DNA of 27,457 bases from Thermoflexus sp. GTDB taxonomy: Bacteria > Chloroflexota > Anaerolineae > Thermoflexales > Thermoflexaceae. A program made the position numbers and the translations under genes. The notes below the pieces were generated by a model. That model saw nothing but the letters and a program-made list of their open reading frames with translations, did not search any database and was not told where the DNA came from. The DNA lies in contig NZ_DAOUCJ010000051.1 in the NCBI RefSeq assembly GCF_034432235.1, positions 1-27,457 on the forward strand, written 5' to 3'. Shown piece by piece: positions 14,737-22,011 of the stretch; the first letter of the stretch is position 1; the number at the start of each line of letters is the position of its first letter.

Positions 14737-16290
14737 ATGTCCGATCATCCCGCTCACGACGCCATCGCGGTGCTGGACTTCGGCTCCCAGTATGCGCAGC
14801 TGATCGTCCGCCGCATCCGGGAGATCGGCGTCTACGCCGAGTTGTTCCCATGGGATGCGGATCCCGCCGAGGTCCTCGCCCTGCGGCCGAAAGGCTTCAT
14901 CCTCTCCGGAGGCCCGGCCAGCGTCTATGAGCCCGGCGCCCCTTCCCTCCCGCCGTATGTCCTGCAGAGCGGCCAGCCGGTGCTGGGGATCTGCTATGGG
15001 ATGCAGCTGCTGGCCCACGCCCTGGGCGGACGGGTCGCCCCGGCCCCGGCCCGGGAATACGGCCGGGCCGAGGTCGAGATCCTCACGCCGGAGGATCCTC
15101 TGTGGCGCAGTCTCCCTTCCCCCATGACCGTCTGGATGTCCCATGGGGATCGCGTGGAGGCTCTGCCGCCCGGCTTCCGGGCCATGGCCTGCTCCCCCAA
15201 TGCGCCGTTCGCCGCCATCGGCGATCCCGTGCGCGGCCTCTACGGGGTGCAGTTCCACCCGGAGGTCGCCCACACCCCCCTGGGCCGCGAGCTCCTACGG
15301 CGCTTCGCCGTCGAGCGGTGCGGTTGTCGCCCCACCTGGACCCCCCGGGCGATCGCCGAGGAGCAGATCGCACGGATCCGGGAGCGGGTGGGCGGGGAAC
15401 GCGTGCTCTGCGCCGTCTCCGGGGGCGTGGACTCCACGGTGACTGCGGTGCTGGTCCACCGGGCGGTGGGGGCGCAGCTGCAATGTCTCTTCGTGGACAC
15501 CGGGCTGCTGCGCAAGGGGGAAGGGGAGGAGGTGGTGGCCGCCCTGCAGGCCCTGGGGCTGCCGGTGGCCGCGGTGAACGCCGCCGAGGCTTTCCTGGAG
15601 GCCCTGCGAGGGGTCACCGATCCCGAAGAGAAACGGGTGCGGATCGGCCATACCTTCATCGCCGTCTTCGCCGAGCACGCCCGCCGGCTGGGCCCCTTCC
15701 GGTTCCTGGCCCAGGGCACCCTCTACCCCGACGTCATCGAGAGCCGGGCACCGGAGCGGCGGGCGGCCGCCCGGATCAAGACCCACCACAACGTCGGCGG
15801 GCTCCCCTCCGATCTCTCCTTCGAGCTCATTGAGCCCCTGCGATATCTCTTCAAGGACGAAGTCCGCGCCCTGGGGGCGCATCTGGGGATCCCGGAGGTC
15901 CTGCTGCGCCGGCAGCCCTTCCCGGGCCCCGGGCTGGCCGTGCGCTGCGTCGGGGAGGTCACCTGGGAGCGGCTGGAACGATTGCGAGCCGCCGACGCCA
16001 TCGTGCAGGAGGAGCTGGCCCGCTCCGGCTGGGCCGAGCGGGTGGCCCAGGCCTTCGCGGTGCTGCTGCCGGTGCGCAGCGTGGGCGTGATGGGGGACGC
16101 CCGGACCTACGAGGAGGTGGTGGCGGTGCGGGCGGTGGCCACCGAAGACTTTATGACCGCGGCCTGGGTTCCGCTGCCCCCCGAGGTGCTGGATCGCATC
16201 GCCACCCGGATCGTCAACGAGGTCCCCGGGGTCAACCGTGTGCTCTACGACATCACCCACAAGCCCCCGGCCACCATCGAGTGGGAATAA
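14737..16290 (+). CDS. guaA: GMP synthase (glutamine-hydrolysing)
   Basis: This 517-residue enzyme converts XMP to GMP using glutamine and ATP in purine synthesis. The N-terminal class I glutamine amidotransferase domain has LDFGSQYAQLI, the nucleophile C86 (GICYGMQ), and H174/E176 (QFHPEV). The ATP pyrophosphatase domain has the P-loop SGGVDST starting at S228. The C-terminal dimerisation domain contains QPFPGPGLAVR and ends KPPATIEWE, the standard GuaA terminus. ATG 14737 gives the family N-terminus. An in-frame ATG at 14701, 3 nt after GGAAGG, would add 12 residues and cannot be excluded. The open frame continues up to 14533 only because it passes through a gene remnant. It converges with the ATP-grasp gene 24 nt downstream. 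Confidence 0.96.
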   Translation: MSDHPAHDAIAVLDFGSQYAQLIVRRIREIGVYAELFPWDADPAEVLALRPKGFILSGGPASVYEPGAPSLPPYVLQSGQPVLGICYGMQLLAHALGGRVAPAPAREYGRAEVEILTPEDPLWRSLPSPMTVWMSHGDRVEALPPGFRAMACSPNAPFAAIGDPVRGLYGVQFHPEVAHTPLGRELLRRFAVERCGCRPTWTPRAIAEEQIARIRERVGGERVLCAVSGGVDSTVTAVLVHRAVGAQLQCLFVDTGLLRKGEGEEVVAALQALGLPVAAVNAAEAFLEALRGVTDPEEKRVRIGHTFIAVFAEHARRLGPFRFLAQGTLYPDVIESRAPERRAAARIKTHHNVGGLPSDLSFELIEPLRYLFKDEVRALGAHLGIPEVLLRRQPFPGPGLAVRCVGEVTWERLERLRAADAIVQEELARSGWAERVAQAFAVLLPVRSVGVMGDARTYEEVVAVRAVATEDFMTAAWVPLPPEVLDRIATRIVNEVPGVNRVLYDITHKPPATIEWE

Positions 16291-16314
16291 AATGCCGGTC
16301 GGGAACTTCACCCC

Positions 16315-17364
16315 TTACGCGGGCATCTGGAAGACAGGGACCGGCGCGGGAGCGCGTCGGGCGCGTCGGGCGAAAGCGATCCGCAGGATGTGCGCGGCCA
16401 TCCGTCCGTAATCATAGCCGGCCGCCGCCGCCGAGCGCACAAACCCCGCATCCGGCGAAAGATCCGGGTTCGGGTTCACATCGATCACATAGGGTGTCCC
16501 ATCCGGGGCCAGCCGGATATCGATGCGCCCGTAATCCCGCACCCGCAGGGCCCGATAGGCCATCAGCGCCACATGCACCACCTCCGCCTCGGTCCACTCG
16601 TCCAGCACCGCCGGCACGAGGGGGATGGTCCGCCGATACCGCTCGCTCTGTCGATCCCATTTCGCCGACTGATCGACGATCCGCTCTTCCTCTCGGAGTC
16701 CGTCGAAGAGGATCTCGGAAATGGGCAGCGGCTCGGGATCCCCATTCCCCCACAGGCTGACGTTGAGCTCGCGGCCCGGGATGAAGGACTCCACCAGCGC
16801 CGGCTGGCGAAGCGTCTCCAGCACCACTTCCACCCGCTCCCGCAACGCCGACATGGAAGTCGCCACCGCCTCAGGGGTGATCCCCACGCTGCCATGCTCC
16901 CGGACCGGCTTCACGATCGCCGGGAAATCCGTCCAGCCCTCCAGGTCCTGCAACCGATGGCATACCCGCCATGGGGGCGTGGGGATGCCGTTCAGGGTGA
17001 GGAAGGCCTTCATCAGCGCCTTGTTGCCGGCCACCGTCAGGGTCCACGGACCGGATCCCGTGTATAGAAAGCCGGCCGATTCCAGCGCCCGGGCCACTCG
17101 GGGCTCGGCATAGGGATCCCCTTCCAGGGCCTCGCACCAGTTGAAGACGATCCACTCCTGGGGATCGTAGCCCGTTAGAGGGCTCAGGACGTCCCGGCGG
17201 ATCTCCACCGGATGGACCTCGAGTCCGTGGGCTTGAAGGCCTTCCTGCATTCTGCGGACGCATTCCAGGGCATACGTCTGATCCTCGGGAGGCCATGCGC
17301 GATCCATGTTGTAAAGCAGGAGCACCCGGCGCATGGTCCTCGGGTTCGACGAATGCCGTCGCAT
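16315..17364 (-). CDS. ATP-grasp ligase, D-Ala-D-Ala-ligase-like (cluster copy 3)
   Basis: This 349-residue protein has the ATP-grasp fold: K152 in AIVKPVREHGS, E192 in ALVESFIPGRELNV, and metal ligands D282, D295 and N297 in RIDIRL...VIDVNPNP. The second metal ligand is Asp instead of the usual Glu. Such enzymes activate a carboxylate as acyl phosphate and join it to an amine. The N-terminal Ddl substrate loop (GGxSxE) is absent, so it is not a cell-wall D-Ala-D-Ala ligase; the substrate is unknown. It is a clear paralogue of the ligase ending at 17875 (shared GRE-N-LWG and VNPNP-L-P-GFV). ATG 17364 overlaps the GNAT stop (TGATG) with GGAGGT 6 nt upstream. GTG 17367 is possible. Last gene of the cluster. 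Confidence 0.85.
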   Translation of the reverse strand: MRRHSSNPRTMRRVLLLYNMDRAWPPEDQTYALECVRRMQEGLQAHGLEVHPVEIRRDVLSPLTGYDPQEWIVFNWCEALEGDPYAEPRVARALESAGFLYTGSGPWTLTVAGNKALMKAFLTLNGIPTPPWRVCHRLQDLEGWTDFPAIVKPVREHGSVGITPEAVATSMSALRERVEVVLETLRQPALVESFIPGRELNVSLWGNGDPEPLPISEILFDGLREEERIVDQSAKWDRQSERYRRTIPLVPAVLDEWTEAEVVHVALMAYRALRVRDYGRIDIRLAPDGTPYVIDVNPNPDLSPDAGFVRSAAAAGYDYGRMAAHILRIAFARRARRAPAPVPVFQMPA

Positions 17365-17906
17365 CACTCCACCTCCTGCGCGTGGGCCTCGACCGCCGGC
17401 AGAGAGGGGGCCGTTAGCGGATCGAGGCCCCGGAGATAAATCGCCAGCCCCTCGCCCTCGTCGTAGAAATCCTCCACCCGGGCCAGCAACCGGAACCCGT
17501 GGCGTTCATAGAACCGACGAGCGGGCGTGTAAGCTGGCGCCGTGGCGGTCTCCACCAGGATCCAGCGCCCGCCTTCCTGCCGGATATGCTCCATCATGGC
17601 CTGGAGGAGGGCGGTCCCGATCCCTCTCCGCTGCGCCCGGGGATCCACCAGCAGCCAGTAGAGATCCCATGACCATCGGGTCAGCGGCCTCCGCCCATAG
17701 CAGATCAGACCAGAGGGCTCCCCTTCTTCGGCGCTGTCCACCCAGACGCGGAAGTAATAACCGCTCCGCTCGAATCCTTTCTCGCAGGCTTCCCGGAAGA
17801 TCTCCAGAAGGGTATCGATTTCCTCCGGCCGGAACACACCACAGCGTTCCGCCATCGTCCGGATCGCCGCCTCCTCATCCGCTCGAGGCCATCGAATAGG
17901 CGACAT
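17364..17906 (-). CDS. GNAT family N-acetyltransferase in the ligase cluster
   Basis: This 180-residue protein has GNAT motif A, VDPRAQRRGIGTALL (acetyl-CoA binding Q/R-x-x-G-x-G), a preceding strand WDLYWLLV, and motif B FYERHGFRLLARVEDFY. It should transfer an acetyl or similar acyl group from CoA to an amine. Its start overlaps the end of the upstream ATP-grasp gene by 32 nt and its stop overlaps the start of the next one, so translation is coupled. In methanogens a GNAT enzyme (AblB) acetylates beta-lysine made by AblA/KamA, and a similar role in this cluster is a reasonable inference. However, this protein is shorter than classical AblB and no sequence feature proves the substrate. Confidence 0.85.
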   Translation of the reverse strand: MSPIRWPRADEEAAIRTMAERCGVFRPEEIDTLLEIFREACEKGFERSGYYFRVWVDSAEEGEPSGLICYGRRPLTRWSWDLYWLLVDPRAQRRGIGTALLQAMMEHIRQEGGRWILVETATAPAYTPARRFYERHGFRLLARVEDFYDEGEGLAIYLRGLDPLTAPSLPAVEAHAQEVE

Positions 17907-18975
17907 CGGCTTCCACCGCCCATCCCGATTGGGGTTGAAGGGTCTCCTTCCCCCGTCCCCGCCGCTCCCATGCCAGACGGATCAATCGTTCCGCCATCGC
18001 GGCATAGGAGTAGCCAGCCGCCCGGGCAGCGTTGACAAACCCGCTGTTGGGCGCCAGGCTCGGGTTCGGGTTAACCTCCAGCACGTAGGGGGTCTCCCCT
18101 TGAAGCCGGATGTCCACCCGCCCGTAATCCCGACCCCGGACCGCCCGGAAGGCCCGGATGGCCACCTCGCGAACCCGGGCGGCGAGGGCTTCATCGAGCT
18201 CCGCCGGGCATCGCACCGGCGTCAGCGCATACTCCTCCGATTCCGGCAGCCACTTGGCCGCGAACGTGCACACCCGCCACAGGGGATTCGGGATCCGGGA
18301 GTAATCCACCTCCGCCAGGGGCAGAACCTCCAGGTCCCGACCGCCCCACAGGGCGACGTTGAACTCGCGCCCCTCAATGAAGGTTTCCACGAGGGCCGGC
18401 TGGCGATACACCTCCAGCACATAGGCCACCCGCGCCCGGAGGGAGGCCGCATCGACGACCACGGATTCCCGATCGATCCCGTGGCTGGCATCCTCCGCGA
18501 GAGGCTTCACGATCGCCGGCAGGGGGATCCGGATGCGCTCCTGGGGGTGGTGAAACACCTGGGCCGGGGGGGTGGGCAGACCGGCGGCCCGAAGCCGGGC
18601 TTTGGCCCGCCCCTTATCCAGACAGAGGGCCAGCGTCGAGCTGGAGGATCCGGTATAGATAAACCCTCGCGCCTCCAGGAGGACCGGCACCACCGCTTCC
18701 CCCTGGGGTCGCCCCTCGAGGGTTTCACAGAGATTGATCACCACGGTATCCTGCGGATCGAAGGCATCCAGCGCCTCGCGCAGAGAGGCCCGATCCCAGA
18801 CCGGCCGGGCGGTCACGCACCATCCCCGCTCCTGGAGCGCCGAAACCATCGCCCATGCCGTGAGGGCGACCTCCTCCTCGGCGATCCAGTCGCGAGGCTC
18901 CCCGCGGGGAAGATGCTCCACCACACTGTAAAGGACCAAAACCCGGCTCGGCGCAATGGGGCGGCGACGGCGCAT
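17875..18975 (-). CDS. ATP-grasp ligase, D-Ala-D-Ala-ligase-like (cluster copy 2)
   Basis: This 366-residue ATP-grasp protein has K157 (AIVKPLAED), E197 (ALVETFIEGREFNV), and a complete metal triad D288, E300 and N302 (RVDIRL...VLEVNPNP). A YTGSS segment near 107 and DKGRAKARLRAAGLPTPP near 120 match the nucleotide-binding region of Ddl-like ligases, but the Ddl N-terminal substrate motif is missing. It probably forms an amide bond with an amino-acid substrate that is not identified. ATG 18975 has GAGGAG 5 nt upstream. The 106-nt gap before it contains paired repeats and a segment complementary to this Shine-Dalgarno sequence, so its translation may be regulated separately from the first two cluster genes. 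The GNAT gene overlaps its 3' end. Confidence 0.87.
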   Translation of the reverse strand: MRRRRPIAPSRVLVLYSVVEHLPRGEPRDWIAEEEVALTAWAMVSALQERGWCVTARPVWDRASLREALDAFDPQDTVVINLCETLEGRPQGEAVVPVLLEARGFIYTGSSSSTLALCLDKGRAKARLRAAGLPTPPAQVFHHPQERIRIPLPAIVKPLAEDASHGIDRESVVVDAASLRARVAYVLEVYRQPALVETFIEGREFNVALWGGRDLEVLPLAEVDYSRIPNPLWRVCTFAAKWLPESEEYALTPVRCPAELDEALAARVREVAIRAFRAVRGRDYGRVDIRLQGETPYVLEVNPNPSLAPNSGFVNAARAAGYSYAAMAERLIRLAWERRGRGKETLQPQSGWAVEADVAYSMASSG

Positions 18976-19081
18976 AGTCGCTCCTCGAATGGATCCCGCT
19001 TCGTCCAGGAGGAGGGCAGGGCCTGGACGCTGAAACGGGCGGGCCCCTTTTGCCCTCCTCCCGCGTTTCAGCGAACCGCTC
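18976..19081 (-). promoter_or_regulatory. Intercistronic RNA element with interleaved inverted repeats
   Basis: Two perfect inverted repeats interleave in this gap: 11 bp at 19008-19018/19051-19061 (GGAGGAGGGCA with TGCCCTCCTCC) and 10 bp at 19028-19037/19064-19073 (CGCTGAAACG with CGTTTCAGCG). Because the arms alternate, the two stems compete or form a pseudoknot. In the - strand transcript, the CCUCCUCC-type arm (19018-19008) can instead pair with the GAGGAG Shine-Dalgarno sequence of the next gene. There is no U-run, so translational control or RNA processing is more likely than termination. Confidence 0.5.
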
Positions 19082-20191
19082 TCACCCCGCCGTCCTCAGA
19101 GGGACCCTGGCCGGTTCCACAGCCTCCGCGATCGGGAGGCCATAACGACGGCAGGCGGCCTCCAGGATCCGCGCGATCAGCACGTCATACGCCATTCCGT
19201 CCGCCCGGGCGTTCAGCACCATATCGCTATACCTCGGATTCAGCCCGGGGAGGGTGTTGATCTCCAGCAGATAGATCCGGCCGGTGGCGGCATCGATCCG
19301 CATATCCACCCGGCTCAGATCACATGCCCCGATCGCCCGGAAGGCTTCGAAAGCCAGGCGCTGCGCCTCTCGCCGCAACGTCGGATCCAGCGGGGCCGGG
19401 CAGAGGTAGCGCGGGCCCAGCGGCATTTCGGACTTAATGTAAGACGTGTAAAGCCCCCGCTGATCCGGCGGGCAAGGGCTGAGGTCCACCATCATCGGTG
19501 GGAAGACATGGACGCCCCCGATATCCAGGCCTTCTTCCGTGGCCCACCCGCCGGGCGGCCGGAGCCATCCGGCCTCCCCATCGACGTTGCCGATCAGGCC
19601 CACCGTGAGCTCCGGGCCGTCGATGAAGGTTTCCACCAGGGCCTCCTGACGATAGGTCCGGAGGATATAGGCGACCTGCTCCCGGAGCTCCGCCTCACTG
19701 GTCACCACCGACTTCGCGGAGATCCCCATCCCGCTTCCTTCCCGGTTCGGCTTGACAAAGAGGGGGAAGGAGAGGCGGGGATCCAACGGCTCATCGGGAC
19801 GCCGGAAGACCTGGAAGGGGGGCGTCGGCAGCCCCTCCGCCATCCACACCCGTTTGGTCATCGCCTTGTCCAGGGAGATCGCCAGGGCAAGGACCCGGGA
19901 GCCCGTGTAGGGGATCCGCATCATCTCCAGCATCGCCGGCACATGGGCCTCCCGGGAATCTCCCCAGTAGCCCTCGCAGATGTTGAAGCAGATGTCCGGC
20001 CGGAAACGGCGCAACGCCTCCGGGAGATCCAGGTTCCCCTCGAAGATCGCCGGGGTGTGCCCCCAGGCCTCCAGGGCCCGGGCGATCCCCTCCACCGTCT
20101 CCTCCGAATCCAGCTCCGCCCAGGCATCCGGCGGCTCATCCGGTTGATGGGGCGCGTTCCGCTTCAGATTCGCCAGGACCGCCACCCGCAT
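19082..20191 (-). CDS. ATP-grasp ligase, D-Ala-D-Ala-ligase-like (cluster copy 1)
   Basis: This 369-residue ATP-grasp protein is more distant from the two downstream copies. It keeps K147 (LFVKPNREGSGMGI), E187 (ALVETFIDGPELTVG), and the metal ligands D296, E310 and N312 (RVDMRID...LLEINTLPGLNP). An N-terminal FNICEGYWGDSREAHVP segment and IPYTGSR near 95 resemble the Ddl-like branch. An insertion around 205-255 (GGWATEEGLDIGGVHVFPP) distinguishes it and may shape the substrate pocket. A carboxylate-amine ligase reaction is inferred; the substrate is unknown. ATG 20191 overlaps the kamA stop as TGATG, with GGGGAGG 7 nt upstream, so the two are translationally coupled. GTG 20194 is a less likely start. 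Confidence 0.88.
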   Translation of the reverse strand: MRVAVLANLKRNAPHQPDEPPDAWAELDSEETVEGIARALEAWGHTPAIFEGNLDLPEALRRFRPDICFNICEGYWGDSREAHVPAMLEMMRIPYTGSRVLALAISLDKAMTKRVWMAEGLPTPPFQVFRRPDEPLDPRLSFPLFVKPNREGSGMGISAKSVVTSEAELREQVAYILRTYRQEALVETFIDGPELTVGLIGNVDGEAGWLRPPGGWATEEGLDIGGVHVFPPMMVDLSPCPPDQRGLYTSYIKSEMPLGPRYLCPAPLDPTLRREAQRLAFEAFRAIGACDLSRVDMRIDAATGRIYLLEINTLPGLNPRYSDMVLNARADGMAYDVLIARILEAACRRYGLPIAEAVEPARVPLRTAG

Positions 20192-21558
20192 CACAGCACC
20201 TCCCCGTTGACGATCGGCAGGGGCTCCCCGATGATCAGGGGCATCGTTTCGGTGCCTCCCGTCTGGAGCCGTCGGTGAACCGCCTCGAAGCCTTCCGGCT
20301 CGATGGTCATTGCGTCGCCCTGCAGCAGCCCGAAGATCCCGCGCTGGCCCGGCTCCGGGCGCTGGTTCCGGCAGTATTCGCAGCGGTCTGGATCATGGGG
20401 CGTATAGTCGGTGGGCTGCTCATAGGCGCTGATGAAGCCCTCGAAATTCCGCAACACCACCCGCCGCTCGTTCATCGCCAGCAGGTAATTGGGCATCACC
20501 GGCACCTTCCCCCCGCCGCCGGGCAGGTCGATCACATAAGTCGGGATGGCGTAGCCGCTGGTGTGCCCCCGCAACGCCTCCATGATCTCGATCCCCTTCG
20601 AGACCGGCGTGCGGAAGTGGCCCGCGCCCTCCACCAGATCGCACTGATAGAGGTAATAGGGCCGCACCCGGCGCTTGACCAGCTCGTGGACCAGGGCGCG
20701 GATGATGTGCGGGCAGTCATTGACCCCCGCCAGCAGCACCGTCTGGCTGCCCAGGGGGATGCCCGCATCCGCCAGCTTCGCCAGGGCCTCCGTGACCTCC
20801 GGGGTCAGCTCCTTCGGGTGGTTCACATGGATGTTCATCCACAGCGGATGGTATTTGCGCAACATCGCCACCAGATCATCCGTGATCCGCTGCGGCAGGA
20901 AGATCGGCACCCGCGTCCCGATGCGGATGATCTCCACATGGGGGATCGCCCGCAGCCGGCGGAGCAGATCCTCCAGGATCGGCTGGGGCAGGATCAGCGG
21001 ATCGCCACCGGAGAGCAACACATCCCGGATCTGGGGCGTGCGGGCGATGTATTCGATCTGCCGATCGTAATCCCGCCGCCCGAAATTGGCATGGGGATCC
21101 CCCACAATCCGGCTGCGGGTGCAGAACCGGCAGTAGCTGGCACACTGGGTCGTCACCAGCATCAGCACCCGATCCGGATACCGATGGACCAGGCCCGGGA
21201 CCGGGGAGTGTTGATCCTCGGAAAGGGAATCCTCCATCAGCCCCGGCGTCGGCTCCAGCTCCCTCGCGGTGGGGATCACCTGGCGCCGGATCGGGCAGTT
21301 CGGATCCACCGGGTCGATCAGCGAGGCGAAATACGGGGTGATGTCCATGCGGAACCGGTGGGTGGCCGCCGCACCGGCCTCCTCCTCCGGGGTCAGTTGG
21401 ATGATCTGTTTCAGCTGTTCCACCGAGTTCAGGCGATGGGTGAGCTGCCAGCGCCAGTCATCCCACAGCTCATCCGGCACATCCTGCCAGATCGGCGCCC
21501 GCCGGCTGCGCCGTTTCGCACCAGGGGGCTCCTCCTCCAGCCGCTTCCGCTCTTCCAT
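20191..21558 (-). CDS. kamA: Lysine 2,3-aminomutase (KamA family radical SAM)
   Basis: This 455-residue enzyme is very like clostridial lysine 2,3-aminomutase over its full core. The radical SAM cluster cysteines are C139, C143 and C146 (CASYCRFC), the PLP lysine is K351 in PGGGGKVPVMPNY, and the two aspartates that bind the lysine side-chain amine are kept (D307 in YQCDLVEG, D344 in YVIDLPGG) at the same spacing from the PLP lysine. Glutamate 2,3-aminomutases replace these, so L-lysine to L-beta-lysine is the likely reaction. Cysteines C282, C393 and C396 match three of the four interface zinc ligands. ATG 21558 has GGGGAGG about 10 nt upstream. GTG 21642, in frame, begins with the same MEER residues but has no good Shine-Dalgarno. 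First gene of the cluster. Confidence 0.9.
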   Translation of the reverse strand: MEERKRLEEEPPGAKRRSRRAPIWQDVPDELWDDWRWQLTHRLNSVEQLKQIIQLTPEEEAGAAATHRFRMDITPYFASLIDPVDPNCPIRRQVIPTARELEPTPGLMEDSLSEDQHSPVPGLVHRYPDRVLMLVTTQCASYCRFCTRSRIVGDPHANFGRRDYDRQIEYIARTPQIRDVLLSGGDPLILPQPILEDLLRRLRAIPHVEIIRIGTRVPIFLPQRITDDLVAMLRKYHPLWMNIHVNHPKELTPEVTEALAKLADAGIPLGSQTVLLAGVNDCPHIIRALVHELVKRRVRPYYLYQCDLVEGAGHFRTPVSKGIEIMEALRGHTSGYAIPTYVIDLPGGGGKVPVMPNYLLAMNERRVVLRNFEGFISAYEQPTDYTPHDPDRCEYCRNQRPEPGQRGIFGLLQGDAMTIEPEGFEAVHRRLQTGGTETMPLIIGEPLPIVNGEVL

Positions 21559-21867
21559 CGCTTCACATCCTCCCCAGCGAGATCGCATCGGAGAGCCCAG
21601 GGATCTTCTCCACGATCGCCACAACCTGAACCGCTCTTCCACGAGCGGGATTTTACATCAACTCCCTCGTGGTATGCGTTAAGAAAGCGTGTAAGTTCCG
21701 TGAGATTTCGGTTAAGCATATCATCGAAGATTTTAGATAAATCGAAGCTCATAAATGATTTGGCGGAAGCGATCTCCGCTTTTCAGCGTAAGGCAACGGC
21801 TTGCCGCTGCCCTACGCCCACTCTGAATGCTGGAGCAACAAGGGGCGAGCGCATGGGCCTTGCATCG

Positions 21868-21897
21868 TTCGACGGATTTCAGGGCCCGCGATATAGT
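21868..21897 (+). promoter_or_regulatory. Possible promoter of the PIG-L gene
   Basis: TATAGT (21892-21897) matches five of six -10 bases. A weak TTCGAC (21868-21873) lies 18 nt upstream. The spacing and position, about 115 nt ahead of the start, are reasonable; the -35 is poor. Confidence 0.35.
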
Positions 21898-21936
21898 CGG
21901 AGCATTGAAGGAAACCTGTCCCCGCTCTGGAGGGCA

Positions 21937-21972
21937 TCGGACTTCGAGTCCGACGGCGCAAGCGCTGCGCCG
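21937..21972 (+). promoter_or_regulatory. Two tandem hairpins in the PIG-L gene leader
   Basis: TCGGACT (21937-21943) pairs with AGTCCGA (21947-21953) around a TCG loop. CGGCGCA (21954-21960) pairs with TGCGCCG (21966-21972) around AGCGC. The two 7-bp stems are immediately adjacent and end 40 nt before ATG 22012. There is no T-run, so 5' leader structure is more likely than a terminator. Confidence 0.45.
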
Positions 21973-22011
21973 GAACAACGATCCCCAATCCACCCGATCG
22001 ATGGAGGAACG

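Larger units (their letters stand above)
21559..22011. other. Divergent intergenic region between kamA and the PIG-L gene
   Basis: This 453-bp gap separates two divergent genes and should contain both promoters. Positions 21640-21790 are clearly more AT-rich than the surroundings. On the - strand they include an open frame beginning ATG 21752 (MSFDLSKIFDDMLN...) that runs on into kamA in another frame; its AT-rich codons differ from all neighbours. An 11-bp direct repeat (CCGCTCTTCCA at 21547-21557 and 21631-21641) spans the kamA start. The + side has a possible promoter and two hairpins listed separately. No confident - strand promoter was found. Confidence 0.5.

Noticed and set aside
16315..20191. 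Calling the three ATP-grasp genes true D-alanine-D-alanine ligases
   Set aside because: They lack the N-terminal substrate loop of Ddl and lie in a cluster with an aminomutase and an acetyltransferase, not with cell-wall genes.
20275..22011. Upstream extension of the PIG-L gene, 812 codons in total
   Set aside because: The extension is the antisense of kamA; ATG 22012 has a proper Shine-Dalgarno and gives the family N-terminus.
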